A DNA stretch of 64,000 bases from Lytechinus variegatus (Eukaryota; Echinodermata; Echinoidea; Temnopleuroida; Toxopneustidae). A model generated the notes under the pieces. It worked only from the letters and a program-made list of their open reading frames with translations, had not been told where the DNA came from and did not search any database. The stretch spans positions 53,812,779-53,876,778 of the forward strand of contig NC_054740.1 in the NCBI RefSeq assembly GCF_018143015.1, written 5' to 3'. Shown piece after piece: positions 40,701-50,269 of the stretch (position 1 is its first letter; each line of letters opens with the position of its first letter). Position numbers and translations under genes: made by a program.

Positions 40701-43383
40701 AAGAAAGTTACGTGTTTAGGGTCAAATTTGCGAGGGTAAAAAAAGACTAAAATGTTTTAGGATGTACGTTTTGCCCCAGCAGTCAACACTACGTGTTTAG
40801 TTTAGAGTCCGATTTGGACGAGGTGGGGCCGTACTCAACAGTGGCGTAGCTAGGATTTTTTTTTCCTGGGGGGTCCTTGCTTTTTCAGGGGGAGCACCAT
40901 TTTTTTCCGGTGTGTGTGTATGTGTCAAAAGGGTGGATCCGACTTTCGCCAATAGGGGACGGGGCCCGAAATTATTTTCACCTATATTTCCCCGATCAGT
41001 CACTTCTTAGTTTTATTCTTATAAAACAACATGAACATGAAATAATCCCATAAGCCTTATAAGCCTGTGCTTATAATAGCTGGCCCCTGTATTTTACCGA
41101 ACTCACTTTATCACATGCTTAGGTATGATTTAACTATCAGTCTTTTCTGTATTATTTTACAATGTATCTCTTTAATTGTCACATTTAAATTGTATTCATT
41201 TATATGTTTGGAATTATGTGAACACGTTAATTTATCATTGATTTATGAATAAAATGCAGAAACTCCTTCCAAAAAAAAAGTGCGATCGATTTTTTTTAAT
41301 TTCATGTATTTTTCCTGAAAATCTGATATTCTGGGCAATGTTATCTGTGATCCTGAAAAAGATTCGTATGTAACTAGATGGTTACTGCAAACGCCAAGCG
41401 CGGACAGAAGTTTTCATTAACTGTTCTAGCATTATCGAAAAGAGACCTGTTAAGGACTGCTTACATGTTACCCACGAATACGGTATATATTTCAATAATG
41501 CGAGCGCGAAGCGCGAGCGAATTTTTTTCACATTCGGACCTAAAAAATGGTCATTCTAAGTGCTTTTTATTAATAAATGGGATAAATAAACAATTGATGC
41601 GAGAGGAAGAAAATTGATATTTTAGACCTAAAAGCGGGACACTCTATTCATATTTTGTAAATCATAAGTAGGATATAGTTAATTGGGTATCATTAATAAT
41701 GCGATCCTTAAGCGTGAGCAGACAATTATTGATATTCTGATATTTTAATTAAGTACACTTTAAATAAAGAGCAGGCAGGCTATCGCGCATGTTTTAGATT
41801 GAGACCTAGCATCTGGGCAGTCTGAATACATTTTGTTTAATGGAACATTATGGAATACACGTAGGCAATAGGAACTTGGCAAATCAAACAATGTGACCAC
41901 GCAACGTGAGCTAAAAATGCTGATATGTAGACCATAAAACGGACATTTACAGGGCACTTAAATTTGTAAATGAAAAAAGAATAATGTAAGCTCGATGTTA
42001 AAATCTAAAATATGTTTTGTATATTGACTTCAAAACTTGCTCCATATCAGCCTATCGAGCAAGATATGAATCTCATCGAACATGCAATTCTGGCGCGAAG
42101 CTCATGCAAAATTTTTATATTGTATTATGAAAGATTTTTTTCTTCAAGTCTTCCCCTCACATTATTTCATTCACTCGTCTTCCTCCTCTTATTTTCCTCT
42201 TCTTTTTTCTTCTTCATTTTTTCTTCTGTCTTTCTTCTTCTTTTCCTTTTTCCTTTTCTTCTTTCTCCTTTTTTTTTGCTCTGCCAATTTTTTTCAGGGG
42301 GGGGCACCTGGGGGGCACACCAAATCTCAGGGGGGGACGTGCCCCCAGGCCCTCCCGTAGCTACGCCACTGGTACTCAACCCAATGATGTAGCCGGGTAG
42401 GTAAAACCGACTTCCGTGACATATCAATCAATTAAAATAGAACTACTTTATAGGGGTTCAATTCAGAGAAAAACTTGCCAAGGGTGTCGTTTTGTTTCCA
42501 ATACTTGTTAAGGGTAGGGTTTCTCACGCCAATACTTGTTGAGAGGTGCATTATTTTTCAGAATATGGAAAGTACTTGTTTAGGGTGCTTTTCGAGACTC
42601 CATGGTCGCGCATGGTATCCACTCATCAATGGAAGTGCCCCCCCCCCCCCCCGGGGGGATTTTTATAATGGTCATTCTATAATCTTACCGATTTCTTATC
42701 CTCATTTTAGATACCCTTGCATCAAAGATCTTTGTGAAAACCCGGGTCCGGATAAAGATGTGATATTCGTGAAGGATATGGCATACTGTATTGACGGTCG
42801 CTACAATTTCCTACCCGACAAATCGCTCGGATATCGATACGCGTTTCTGCTCCGACATCCGAGGAAGGTCTTTGCATCTTGGCGAAGAATTATGTTAGAT
42901 CTCGACCTGGAACCGGAACAGATTGGTTCGGAACCAAACAAGACAAGGTCTGAAACTTTCCACATAGTGAACGATCTGTCGGCTATTTACGCACCGCCTG
43001 GACACTTCTTCAAGGAGACCTATGATCTATGGTTGCACGTCAAGCAGAATTACGATCCGAACCCGGTCGTTCTAGACAGCGACGATCTGCTATCCGACCC
43101 GATCACGATGTTACCACGGTTTTGCACTGCGGTTGGAATACCCTACACAGATGCCCTACTGAAGTGGCCTGGAAGTCCGGATACTACTAGCAGTTGGATA
43201 AACGCGTTCACACCACCAAACGATTTCGAATTTATCCGGATGTACTGCAAGAATTCCTTTAATACCACACATTTTCTTCCTCCCGGCCCTCTTCCACAAC
43301 TAGAGGATCTGACTGAAGATGTCAAAGAGTGTGTTGAAGCGGTCATGCCCTATTATCAAGAAATGTATGACTCTCGTATTTAG
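28589..43383 (+). CDS. Sulfotransferase-like P-loop protein, 346 aa, three exons
   Basis: Exons 28589-28782, 31431-31604 and 42711-43383 join in frame (both introns phase 2) to 1041 nt ending in TAG. Residues 31-37 (TPRSTST) match the 5'-phosphosulfate-binding loop that sulfotransferases use to hold PAPS. Residues 169-182 (LLRHPRKVFASWRR) match the 3'-phosphate-binding motif, with Arg171 and Ser179 in the expected places. A further strand, VIFVKDMAY (140-148), sits between them as in this fold. No signal peptide or membrane segment is seen, which suggests a cytosolic enzyme, unlike Golgi carbohydrate sulfotransferases. Proteins of this kind are often database-named 'branched-chain-amino-acid aminotransferase-like', but no PLP-enzyme motif is visible. 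The substrate is unknown. Intron 2 (11.1 kb) is filled with transposons; exon 3 starts only 52 bp after one. Confidence 0.85.
29026..29232. mobile_element. 207-bp hairpin MITE in intron 1
   Basis: Two ~88-bp arms are near-perfect inverted copies (GTCCCTAATCAC...GTGATTAGGGAC) around a ~30-bp centre. Each arm also carries an inner GAGGGACCAGTCCT block repeating the tip motif. No coding capacity. The transcript would fold into a long hairpin within the pre-mRNA. Confidence 0.8.
29240..29480. repeat. Degraded 'ccctaaacaag' repeat, kin of the element at 40568-42658
   Basis: Three phrases of the type 'caccccctaaacgattttt', 'aaccccctaaacaagtttt' and 'ggttcctaaacaagttgt' occur at ~55-bp steps. The same phrase in opposite orientation ('acttgtttagggtgc') occurs near 42570-42595. 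I read it as an old fragment of that family. Confidence 0.35.
29481..29800 (+). mobile_element. Old tRNA-derived SINE with microsatellite tail
   Basis: The head 'ctttagtggttctgtctcacgac' followed by 'gggttcgtgttttcgaatctc' resembles a degraded tRNA A-box/B-box region. The end 'gcgctatataaaaagcgg' matches the end of the SINE at 62641 ('aagcgctatataatccc'). The (ATT/ATC)n tract follows directly, as SINE tails often do. Confidence 0.5.
29800..29945. repeat. (ATT/ATC)n microsatellite
   Basis: About 145 bp of interrupted trinucleotide repeat directly after the SINE end. Long open frames here on both strands are poly-Ile or Asn/Asp runs and are not genes. Confidence 0.9.
30490..30615. repeat. Purine-rich GA tract in intron 1
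   Basis: About 125 bp of almost pure A/G with GAGAGGG and GAGAAAG runs. It could adopt triplex-type DNA. No gene content. The rest of intron 1 (30100-31430) shows nothing further that I recognise. Confidence 0.6.
31431..31604 (+). CDS. Exon 2 of the sulfotransferase-like gene
   Basis: Acceptor ttttttctag|atc, donor gaa|GTAAGT. The 174 nt keep the frame open from exon 1 into exon 3, encoding residues 65-122 (rich in Asp, Lys and Trp). Codon use is GC-rich (gac, gtc, tcg, acg) against AT-rich flanks, which supports a real exon. Confidence 0.85.
31682..31907 (+). repeat. Foldback left outer domain, CCCACAAATGTAATAA tandem units
   Basis: About ten copies of the 16-bp core with short variable joins such as 'cactt' and 'tttgatcg'. 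The right outer domain (38757-38980) is its inverted counterpart, and even the order of the joins matches for most of its length. Confidence 0.85.
31996..34620 (+). repeat. Foldback left inner domain, ~49-bp tandem units
   Basis: The unit is 'aaagtctttattccagaccc' plus 'ggttgtttcaaaaatta' plus 'taatataaatcc'. Units are nearly identical from 31996 to about 33180. Inward to 34620 they become sparse and diverged, with only 'tccagaccc' remnants every 90-200 bp. Confidence 0.8.
34939..34975 (+). repeat. 7SL-like fragment in the foldback core
   Basis: 'gggcgttgtgcacctgtaat' followed by 'ccaagctatgtggga' matches the start of the 7SL-like SINE at 47377. Only about 37 bp are present. It stops where the first copy of a 170-bp direct repeat begins. 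Confidence 0.5.
34978..35145 (+). repeat. Direct repeat, left copy, flanking the nested element
   Basis: 168 bp ('tttcttttatat' to 'atatacaagaaat') recurs in the same orientation at 36403-36575 with roughly 85-90% identity by eye. The two copies bracket the nested element at 35178-36266. Confidence 0.75.
35178..36266. mobile_element. Nested 1.1-kb element with five ~170-bp internal repeats
   Basis: Bounded by GTCTCACCTGCAT (35178-35190) and its exact inverse ATGCAGGTGAGAC (36254-36266). Inside are about five tandem copies of a ~170-bp unit containing 'tgacctttgaccttg', 'catgtgac' and 'gatacttgattactcttatg'. A GC-rich 'gccgccgccgtcgccgtcgg' stretch precedes the right end. It has no coding capacity. 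It sits in the core of the foldback element, so it either inserted there or was captured. Confidence 0.7.
36403..36575 (+). repeat. Direct repeat, right copy
   Basis: Counterpart of 34978-35145, including the phrases 'atagatcgtcaatcaacaac' and 'gggaagtaatcccc'. It contains an extra 'tatttaggtgttttcaaag' stretch. Confidence 0.75.
36587..37175. mobile_element. MITE family B (TTAA type), copy in the foldback core, right end lost
   Basis: Starts TTAA|CGGACAAGTCCACCCC and matches the copies at 39705 and 54855 through 'catcaaaatcggatgtaaaa', 'gcaaatgagg' and the inverted 'ttttacatccgattttgatg'. The right tip is not recognisable and the sequence runs into the right inner domain. Confidence 0.65.
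37200..38690 (-). repeat. Foldback right inner domain, inverted ~49-bp units
   Basis: The same unit in reverse orientation, about 30 copies, best preserved between 37560 and 38690. The linker to the outer domain (38690-38757, 'ctatacgattttagctt') mirrors 31915-31975. Confidence 0.85.
38757..38980 (-). repeat. Foldback right outer domain, inverted 16-bp units
   Basis: TTATTACATTTGTGGG units mirroring the left outer domain, ending GGGTGTAACA before GACCC. The open frames through both outer domains translate to repeated HLWVKCYYICG-type peptides and are not genes. Confidence 0.85.
39325..39445. repeat. Short inverted repeat
   Basis: GTATCCAGCATCA (39338-39350) and its inverse TGATGCTGGATAC (39428-39440) enclose about 80 bp. 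Possibly the remnant of a small hairpin element. A C run follows. Confidence 0.45.
39705..40293. mobile_element. MITE family B (TTAA type), full-length 589-bp copy
   Basis: Flanked by TTAA on both sides (39701-39704, 40294-40297). Ends are AGGTCAAGTCCACC and GGTGGACTTGTCCT, inverted with one mismatch. A longer subterminal inverted block ('tcatcaaaatcggatgtaaa' and its inverse) lies inside. TTAA duplications are typical of piggyBac and Kolobok transposons. Which family mobilised it is not shown by the sequence. Confidence 0.8.
40568..42658. mobile_element. Inverted-repeat element split by a hAT-like insertion, ending 52 bp before exon 3
   Basis: The left end (G run, then 'ccacttacattgacgagtgg' and 'ataccatacgcgac') and the right end ('gtcgcgcatggtatcc', 'actcatcaatggaagtg', C run) are inverted copies. 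Without the insertion it would be about 550 bp, with internal 'acttgtttagggtg' phrases. A fragment of the same family lies at 29240-29480. Confidence 0.7.
40839..42371. mobile_element. Non-autonomous hAT-like element, 1533 bp, 8-bp target duplication
   Basis: Starts CAGTGGCGTAGCTA and ends GTAGCTACGCCACTG. GTACTCAA flanks it on both sides (40831-40838, 42372-42379). CAGTGGCG-type ends and 8-bp duplications are characteristic of the hAT superfamily. No transposase frame is present. Inside are 'gcgagcgcgaagcgcgagcg' near 41502 and a pyrimidine (TTC)n tract at 42170-42290. Confidence 0.85.
42711..43383 (+). CDS. Exon 3 of the sulfotransferase-like gene, with stop
   Basis: Acceptor ctcattttag|atac. 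Encodes residues 123-346 with the 3'-phosphate-binding motif and a C-terminal half rich in Pro and acidic residues. The frame stays open upstream of the acceptor, but that part is translated repeat and not coding. Confidence 0.9.
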
Positions 43384-43740
43384 ACGTGGGGCGAGACTTA
43401 GATTCAAACCTTGAGGATTTGCAAATGAAGCTAAAATAATTGATTTTAGATCTTTTGAGATCTGAAAGTTAATCCCTAAGATTAAAGTATATCTAGAATT
43501 CGGCTTGCCATTATTGTCAGTCGATCTGGAATGATTTTTTTTTAATTTGATATTTGAAAGTTAATTCCTAAGATTGGAATATATCCAGTATTCGGCTTGT
43601 CATTTTTCACAGCCGATCTGGAATGATTTTTAATATTATGATTTAATTTTAGAGTGTAGGCCATATACAGGTAACGTTATTTTGTTGTTTTAATCAAATA
43701 TCATTGGTAAAGAGTCACATAATAAAACATTTTTTAATAT
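43384..43740 (+). other. 3'UTR with a duplicated segment and poly(A) signal
   Basis: AATAAA at 43721-43726 is the first good poly(A) signal after the stop. Inside the UTR a segment of about 95 bp ('gaaagttaatccctaag' to 'gatctggaatgatttt') is present twice, near 43465-43545 and 43555-43630, with some differences. Confidence 0.6.
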
Positions 43741-45275
43741 ATTATAGTATTTATTTCTTTTCCTTTTTAGCACATGTCATCAAATCTAGGGGGTGCATTA
43801 CATTTGCTGCCCCATACGAGTACGAGTCCCCCCATATAGGGGTGCCTTTGTGCACCCATATATAGATGGAGCTAGATTCTCGGTTTTCAAAATAATCTTC
43901 ATCCAAGCGGCTGGCAAAATTCCAATCATGAAATGTTTTGTTTAAATGAGAAAAAAAATTACAACTGTAACTGAGACTTTATCTTGCTCTTTTATACCGC
44001 TTTCTGTAACTCGCTGACCCTGGTCTGTCCCTGGCTAAGTCGTAAAATCTTGAGAAGTTATGAATGGCGCGGGCTTTTTTAGCCAACGCCAGGCCCGGGC
44101 TATTTAATTTTGGTGTTGCTTATATCAGCACCAGATCAGTGCCATACATAGAAGGAAAAAACAGTATCACTTACCTAATACTAAGTTTTATGTTTACAAC
44201 AAATGCTTTGACTTTGAGATGTGGTAATAAATGTTGAATTTTGTTCAAAACTAGATTCAGGTATTTATGCGACTGTATCGTACTGTGAAATATCAAATTG
44301 CTGTATGATTAACATAAGATCATAATTTATACTACTTGTTTTACATGAATATAATAAACACTGTATTTTTATTATTATAATTTCTATAGTAGATGACGAA
44401 ATGGGTCTTTATTATGAGATTTCGCGATTTTACACTTACGTGACTTGTGTACATACTAATGAGGGCTCAAATTGATTTGTTTTTATTTGATTTATTGATT
44501 TTCGTTTTATATTGTACATAATATGATAAACATAACATAACAAGTTCGAAAATACAACAAGACATAATATAATAACATAATCATAGATTTAAGGAGCACA
44601 ATTCAATAAATAAAGTTATCTCAGTTGACATTTGTATTTAGAAGTAAAGCGGGAGGTCTTGTCGAAAAAAGCAAAGCTTACAAGAGGCAAGCCCCTAACT
44701 TAGTTACATTACCAAATTACAACAAAGAAATTATGCAGTTAGCGATACTAAGCGCCATATAGGGTACAGAGATGAACCATGTAATGAATTCAAATTTTGA
44801 TCTTGTTTAATATCAGGTATTCTGCACCTTTAAATGTTTAAAATGCACCTTTTAGGGTGTAAACGAACATTTTTTGGTACAAATAAAAATAACAAGGTGT
44901 TTTTTTTTCGACCGAGGGTGCAAGATTACACGCCAAAAGATTAATAGTGTTCCATTTCAGGTTCAAAAATTTCTTAGTGTCTTAGTACCGTACGAAGACG
45001 ACAAAAATAAAGAAAAAGTTCATTCCAGTTGAAGTCTTTTTATCAGATCTCTTCAAAAAGATTGAGACATCAGCGTTCTGTCGAATGTGAAAAATAAATC
45101 CTCGTAAATAGAAGAACAAAAATAAAACTGACCAGAGCACTCACTCGCCGCTCCTTCGATATGCCAGTTCATTCTCACACAGCGACAAGTACCTAAAACA
45201 CTTTCCAATCACAAAGGTCACAACTATAACCAATTTAAGCGCGACGCAAGTTGGTCCGATCCTAACTTAGATCGC
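43741..45275. other. Intergenic, gene-poor
   Basis: AT-rich with no convincing exon. The part at 44478-44700 on the minus strand ends in 'aaaatcaataaatcaaata', like the tail of the SINE at 61510, so it is probably the 3' end of an old retroposon. Confidence 0.4.
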
Positions 45276-45310
45276 TCATGGACCTACCACTCTGAGTGGT
45301 AGGTCCATGA
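45276..45310. repeat. Perfect 35-bp palindrome (16-bp arms, 3-bp loop)
   Basis: TCATGGACCTACCACT, then CTG, then AGTGGTAGGTCCATGA. The arms are exact, and pairing does not extend beyond them. Confidence 0.9.
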
Positions 45311-45977
45311 TATAACAAATCAGAAAACAACTGCGTCCAATCAGAGTTCCTATTGTATAAAACAAGATGAGCCGCGCACTCTATAGAAACGACAACACCC
45401 CCTTTAGCCCTAACCATGTTAACCAATGGGAGAAATTTAGATCCAAGAAAAAAAGGCGGGGATTAGGATCTCGAAAGAATGTCAGAATAAGCACCCGGTG
45501 ATAGTTAATTACGAATGCATACTTTCGGAACATTCAGGTGTACATTTCCAGAATTTTTCATAATTTCCATATTTCTCAATATATTAAAGGAGTTGTATTT
45601 AACACGTGAAAGGGAAATGGTGTCCAGGGAGCGCCAGGGACAGCTTTTGTATACAAAGATTAAACTTGTTTACAAACATAAACTTACATAGCGCCCTCTT
45701 CAGATAAATTCGGCCTAAATGGCCTAAATGCGTACCAGTGGTAGTGTGTACCTTTAATTGGCTGAAATCTGTTCATTAATCGGTGCAGACGTCTATATCA
45801 AAGGTATATATATAATGAGAGGCAAAGGTATATATATATATATAACGGGAGACAAAACCACAAAACAAAATATATAAAAACACACAAAAAAAAACAATAC
45901 GGAGAATTGGAGTCCCTTCCATGTCGAGTATAGGCTTAAAAGGGAGAGTGCACCTAACCTGGGGACGGGGGGAAGGA

Positions 45978-46260
45978 GGAGGGGTAGAATAACACTTTTT
46001 ATCTTTTTTCTCTCTTATCATGTCATATATCTTGTTAATATATCATTTTGTAATTGCTGAAACGCATTAGTATTAATTTCTAGTATCTTTGAAGTTTCAT
46101 GTATAATTTGAGGTGGGAGGTAGAATAACACTTTTTATCTTTTTTTTCTCTCTTATCATGTCATATATCTTGTTAATATATCATTTTGTAATTGCTGAAA
46201 CGCATTAGTATCAATTTCTAGTATCTTTGAAGTTTGATGTATAATTTGTATAATTATATT
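45978..46260. repeat. Tandem duplication of ~140 bp
   Basis: 'gtagaataacactttttatc' to 'tgaagtttcatgtataattt' occurs twice back to back, 45985-46111 and 46129-46250, almost identical, so the duplication is recent. A (TA)n tract lies just before, near 45803-45852. Confidence 0.8.
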
Positions 46261-46802
46261 TGTTATGGATTTATGATTGTTTCAAATAGTTTGTACAAAT
46301 TGCTTATAGAATGTGATTGTGTATTTTTATTTGAGAGAATACAATAAAACATCCTTTTAAAAAATATCAAACCTCACGATTAATTTTGCGCGACGTTTGA
46401 AACCGTGGTCTAAATCGTGGAATAATCGTGGAGGTCGTGTCAGATCTTGAGGTCGGTCGTGGTAATCATTTTGATTGCAGAGAAAAAAATTGGATTGCTC
46501 AAAAAATTTCTCCATTAACTACGAAAGGCCAATCGTAACGGATGCGCTGTGGTGGGAATGAGGTTTAAGACCTGATTGACAAAAATATCATGCAAAGTAT
46601 TTTGACCGATTTGGTCATTTTAGTCATTGACCACAATTGCATGCATTGAAAATTTGCAAGTGAGCAGCTATAATTTGCGACAAAGTTTTGGACCAGAGGC
46701 GGCTGAATGTATTTTCGTTGGTGGCGGGGAGGGGGGGGGGGAGGAAAAAACAGAAAGGACATTTGTCACAAGGATATTGATAACAAACATATATTTTCAC
46801 CA

Positions 46803-47375
46803 TCAGATTTCATTTGTAATATGTTCTAGAGTGGGAGATTTAAGCGATATCTTATATAATCGATTACGAGTGAATATTGATTTAATTATACCTTGGGTGA
46901 TCCATGGTTGTTTATTCTTCTTTTTACTTGGGTTGATTCTCGTCAGAGGTATATTTTTGTCATAGTATTGAAGAAGTTTATTTAGAAATATATCATATGA
47001 TCTGTTAACATTATCTTCTCCAAAAACGTCTTCCCATCCCTCTGCACTCAAATCAGTTTTAAGAGCATCTATGTTATGTCTAGTTTCTTTTCGCCGGGTG
47101 ACTTTTCCTTTAATGTGTGGCTTATGTAAATGTTTATAATCTCGGCATATCGTAAAGATTGGTAGATGGTCAGAAATGTCGTAGTAAATTATTCCGTTGT
47201 TGTTATTATCTAATAAATTTGCATTGCAAAATATATTATCTATTATTGTGTGTGATGTACTTGTTATCCGCGTTGATTTATTTATTAGAGGTTTAAAAGA
47301 AAATGATGAAAACAAATTAATTAACTGTTGGCCAAGAGGAGAGTAAGGCATTGATATGTCTATGTTGAAATCTCC
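46803..47375 (-). mobile_element. LINE ORF2 endonuclease fragment (APE type)
   Basis: The minus-strand frame carries GDFNIDI near its start and ISDHLPIF about 75 residues later, the DFN and SDH active-site motifs of apurinic-type LINE endonucleases, then a basic linker (KKKNKQPWIT) as found before the reverse transcriptase. The frame stays open for about 190 codons. No reverse transcriptase follows, since the LINE match ends at about 46800. The part upstream of GDFN continues at 47555-47690 beyond a SINE. The clade (CR1/L2/Jockey-like) is a guess. Confidence 0.75.
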
Positions 47376-47376
47376 T

Positions 47377-47550
47377 GGGCGTTGTGGCGTGCGCCTGTAA
47401 TCCAAGCTGTGGGGAAGTTACAAATTGATGCAGAGGTTCGAGGTTCGAGCCCTGGTCACGTCTTTCGGATGGTGACGTTAAAGGTCGGTCCCAGACGTAA
47501 ATAATCATATCTGATTGATACACGTCTGACAAAACTCAAATACACACACA
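47377..47550 (+). mobile_element. 7SL-RNA-like SINE inserted in the LINE fragment
   Basis: Starts 'gggcgttgtggcgtgcgcct' then 'gtaatccaagctgtgggga'. This follows the 5' Alu domain of SRP RNA (as in primate Alu: GGGCG..GTGGCG..GCCTGTAATCC..AGCT), including the UGUAAUCC motif bound by SRP9/14. The next part has 'gaggttcgagccctgg', a B-box-like site. It ends in a (CA)n tail, with CTCC on both sides (47372-47375, 47551-47554). Length is 174 bp. It could instead be a tRNA-type SINE with chance likeness, but the 5' match is long. Confidence 0.6.
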
Positions 47551-47554
47551 CTCC

Positions 47555-47690
47555 CATGAGATAAATATCCTTGTTTTCGTGTGATATTGTTTCAAGACAG
47601 GATTCCAATTTATCGAAAAAAAAATGTTAGCGATGTTATTTGGTGGTCTATAGAATTTGAAGTGAAAGGTGCGTGCAGGTGAGAGTGAAA
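47555..47690 (-). mobile_element. Continuation of the LINE endonuclease fragment
   Basis: On the minus strand, FYRPPNNIANIFF then NWNPVLKQYHTKTRIFIS matches the endonuclease region that normally precedes GDFN (a YRPP motif, then a Phe/Leu-spaced helix). The 7SL-like SINE splits this from 46803-47375. Confidence 0.65.
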
Positions 47691-48097
47691 GTGAAGTATG
47701 TACATAATAATAATAAGGGTGTGTCGGATGTTTTGAGCGTACATGATTGTGTGACGAACAGACTCCGGGCTGCACAGTATAACAAACAAGAGAGGAAAAA
47801 GAAGGGGGATCCTCCGGAATTTTGTTAACCTGTACAAATGCATGTCTTGGTTGAAGTAAATCTCGATGTTTCATTAGTCTCAGTATAATAAAAAAAGGTG
47901 AAATCTAGGTTGGCATAATACAATGAATACTAACAATGTTCTATTTAACCTCATGGATAGGATCGTCACCGAAAAAAAAATCAATTTACCTATCATTCAA
48001 GCGTATTATGGAATGTAAGAGCGAGGAAATCAAATTGTTTACAAAAGTGAAGTATGTTGACAATGAGGATACCATTTACATATAAGAATCGTATCCT

Positions 48098-48245
48098 GGG
48101 GCCCGTTGCAGAAAGAGCTGCAATCAATCGCAACTCTAAAAATCATGCGCAACTTGATTTTCAACCAATCAACAGCGCGCATTTGGGACTTGCGATTGAT
48201 TTTTTGGCTTGCATTTTAAACGCAACTCTTTCTGCAACGGGCCCC
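48098..48245. mobile_element. 148-bp MITE family C
   Basis: GGGGCCCGTTGCAGAAAGAG at the left and its inverse CTCTTTCTGCAACGGGCCCC at the right, with further inner pairing ('gcaatcaatcgcaact' against 'gcgattgattttttggc'). CCT and AGG flank it. No coding capacity. Confidence 0.8.
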
Positions 48246-49502
48246 AGGTCATTAATCTACAGTTTTAGGTCTATATTGTCGATTATGTAAAGATGCATGT
48301 AGCCTACATTGGAAAATCGGAGTGAAAGTGAGATACTATTGAAATGAACAAGGTGATTGAAATAACATGAATAGACAAACGTTGGCATGGAACATAGAAA
48401 GTATGCAAATGATTAATACAAGCAGGGAGATAATACAGCAAAGGCATAGATACTATAGAAATTACTTTCGACAAGGGATCTCATTTTACATAATGATTGT
48501 GAGAAAATTCCAGTAAGAGGAATGTGCACATGTACCACACTATACTATTCAAAGTGGATAGAGCTTCATTGAATCTTGCATAAAAATTATAAAGCTTCAA
48601 AGGAAAATGGGTTGCAACACTTAGAATTACACGCTGTATGTAGCGAGTTCAAGCGAAGCCAAAAGATTATCAGATATTTTTAGCATAGTAAAAATAAAAA
48701 ATAGATCCCTAATGTGGAAAAAGAACAGTATAAAAAAAATCAGACAATGTAACAGGTAACAAAGTGACCATTTTAGAAAATTGCAATAAAAGAATCATTT
48801 AGTGATAAATAAATTCAGGATACCAAGGGGTTACATATCGTGACAACAGAAAATTCTTATATGGAGAATGAGAAAAAATTTGTTCCTGTACTGAGAATAT
48901 GAAAAGTGTCATCAACTTTAGATTGTCAGTTATGTTCAAAGACATATTTTTTAATGAGTATGATACACAAGGAAGACTCGCTCCGATTCAATGAATTCCT
49001 AATTTTATTTCAGAAATCGTCATTACAGAAAAAAAAACTCGAAAATTTTTTTTCCATTATTTGGTTACGGATTTTGCAGAAAGATCAACAGTTGCAAAAT
49101 GAATATTTTTTTTAAATGTTACTTTATACATTGCCCAAATGCAAAAATCTGAATATTAGAATAAGAGAATGCGTCATTTATAACTCACGTTCATGTAATG
49201 CTGATCTGACTCTGTCAACCTATCGCAATATAATTTTTTTTTCGTTAAGATCGCATCGACCAAAGAGAACATCCTTTTTAAATTATACAGAGATAGATCC
49301 TGTGAAAGGAGGAATATCTAAAAGGGTTTTAATTTCAATTACAAACAAGCGAGACAATTCTGAAAGTAGAATAATATACTATTAGTTTGGTTTAATTTTG
49401 GCTAGAATGTGGTGAAATTTTTAGATTAAACTAGCTGATATGATAATGTAAACTCATATTATCACAAACAAATTGAGTTATGATGCATACGATTCAAGGG
49501 TG

Positions 49503-49535
<33 letters not shown>

Positions 49536-50060
49536 GTATAGACAAAATACATGTTGATCTATTCTGTTAACATATAAAATATCTCGTTTATATTGAAAAA
49601 AAATACACTCCTAAAAAAGTCGAGAAAATAAAATATATCAAAAGGGGAAATGTCTAACCCTGACTATAGTTATTTGAGTTAGGAAACAGCTAGACTAGTT
49701 TGTGATGGCTTTTCAAATAACCAAAGAATTCAATATGACTCATACTGTCTACATGACCATATATAAATCTGTTCATAGTAATATGATACAAAATTCCAAA
49801 AGTATATACACAGAGTGTAGAACAGAATAGTACATTTGGCTGGTTAAGAGTTGAATGTAAGTATCAACCGTTTTCAATATGTTAGACCACTTTCCCGGTA
49901 CAGCATATTAAAAATGTCTTCGTGCCTGATGGGCGTCTATGACGATTATTCTTTTTTTTCAAAAGAACATGTACATAAAAGATAACATCTAAAATCAGAT
50001 AATCTTTGTATATTACTGAACTGTCGTGAAATTAACGTCAGATTGACGCACATATAATGA
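48246..50060. other. Intergenic, AT-rich
   Basis: No convincing gene. A (TA)n microsatellite lies at 49501-49545. The open frame at 49116-49385 has no family I know and no splice context. Confidence 0.4.
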
Positions 50061-50269
50061 AAAATATCACAAATCATTCAAAATAGGTTTATAGGCAAAA
50101 AAGCAGAATATCTCGAATACATCAACGAGAGAGACTCCAATGAAAACATCAACAAGGTATACTCCATGTATGACCAAAAAGAGTCTGAAATACCAATATA
50201 TTAGTAGACAGTATAAATTGTTGTTGTTAACAAATAAGATAAAGGAAACTTGAAACTTTAGACAAACAT

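Noticed and set aside
42012-42427. Phe/Ser-rich and Lys/Arg-rich frames
   Set aside because: Pyrimidine (TTC)n tract within the hAT-like element, read on both strands.
43143-43346. Minus-strand frame opposite exon 3, and likewise 28581-28775 opposite exon 1
   Set aside because: Shadows of real coding exons.
47536-47874. Host gene on the minus strand
   Set aside because: The recognisable part is the LINE endonuclease; the rest is unsupported and low in complexity.
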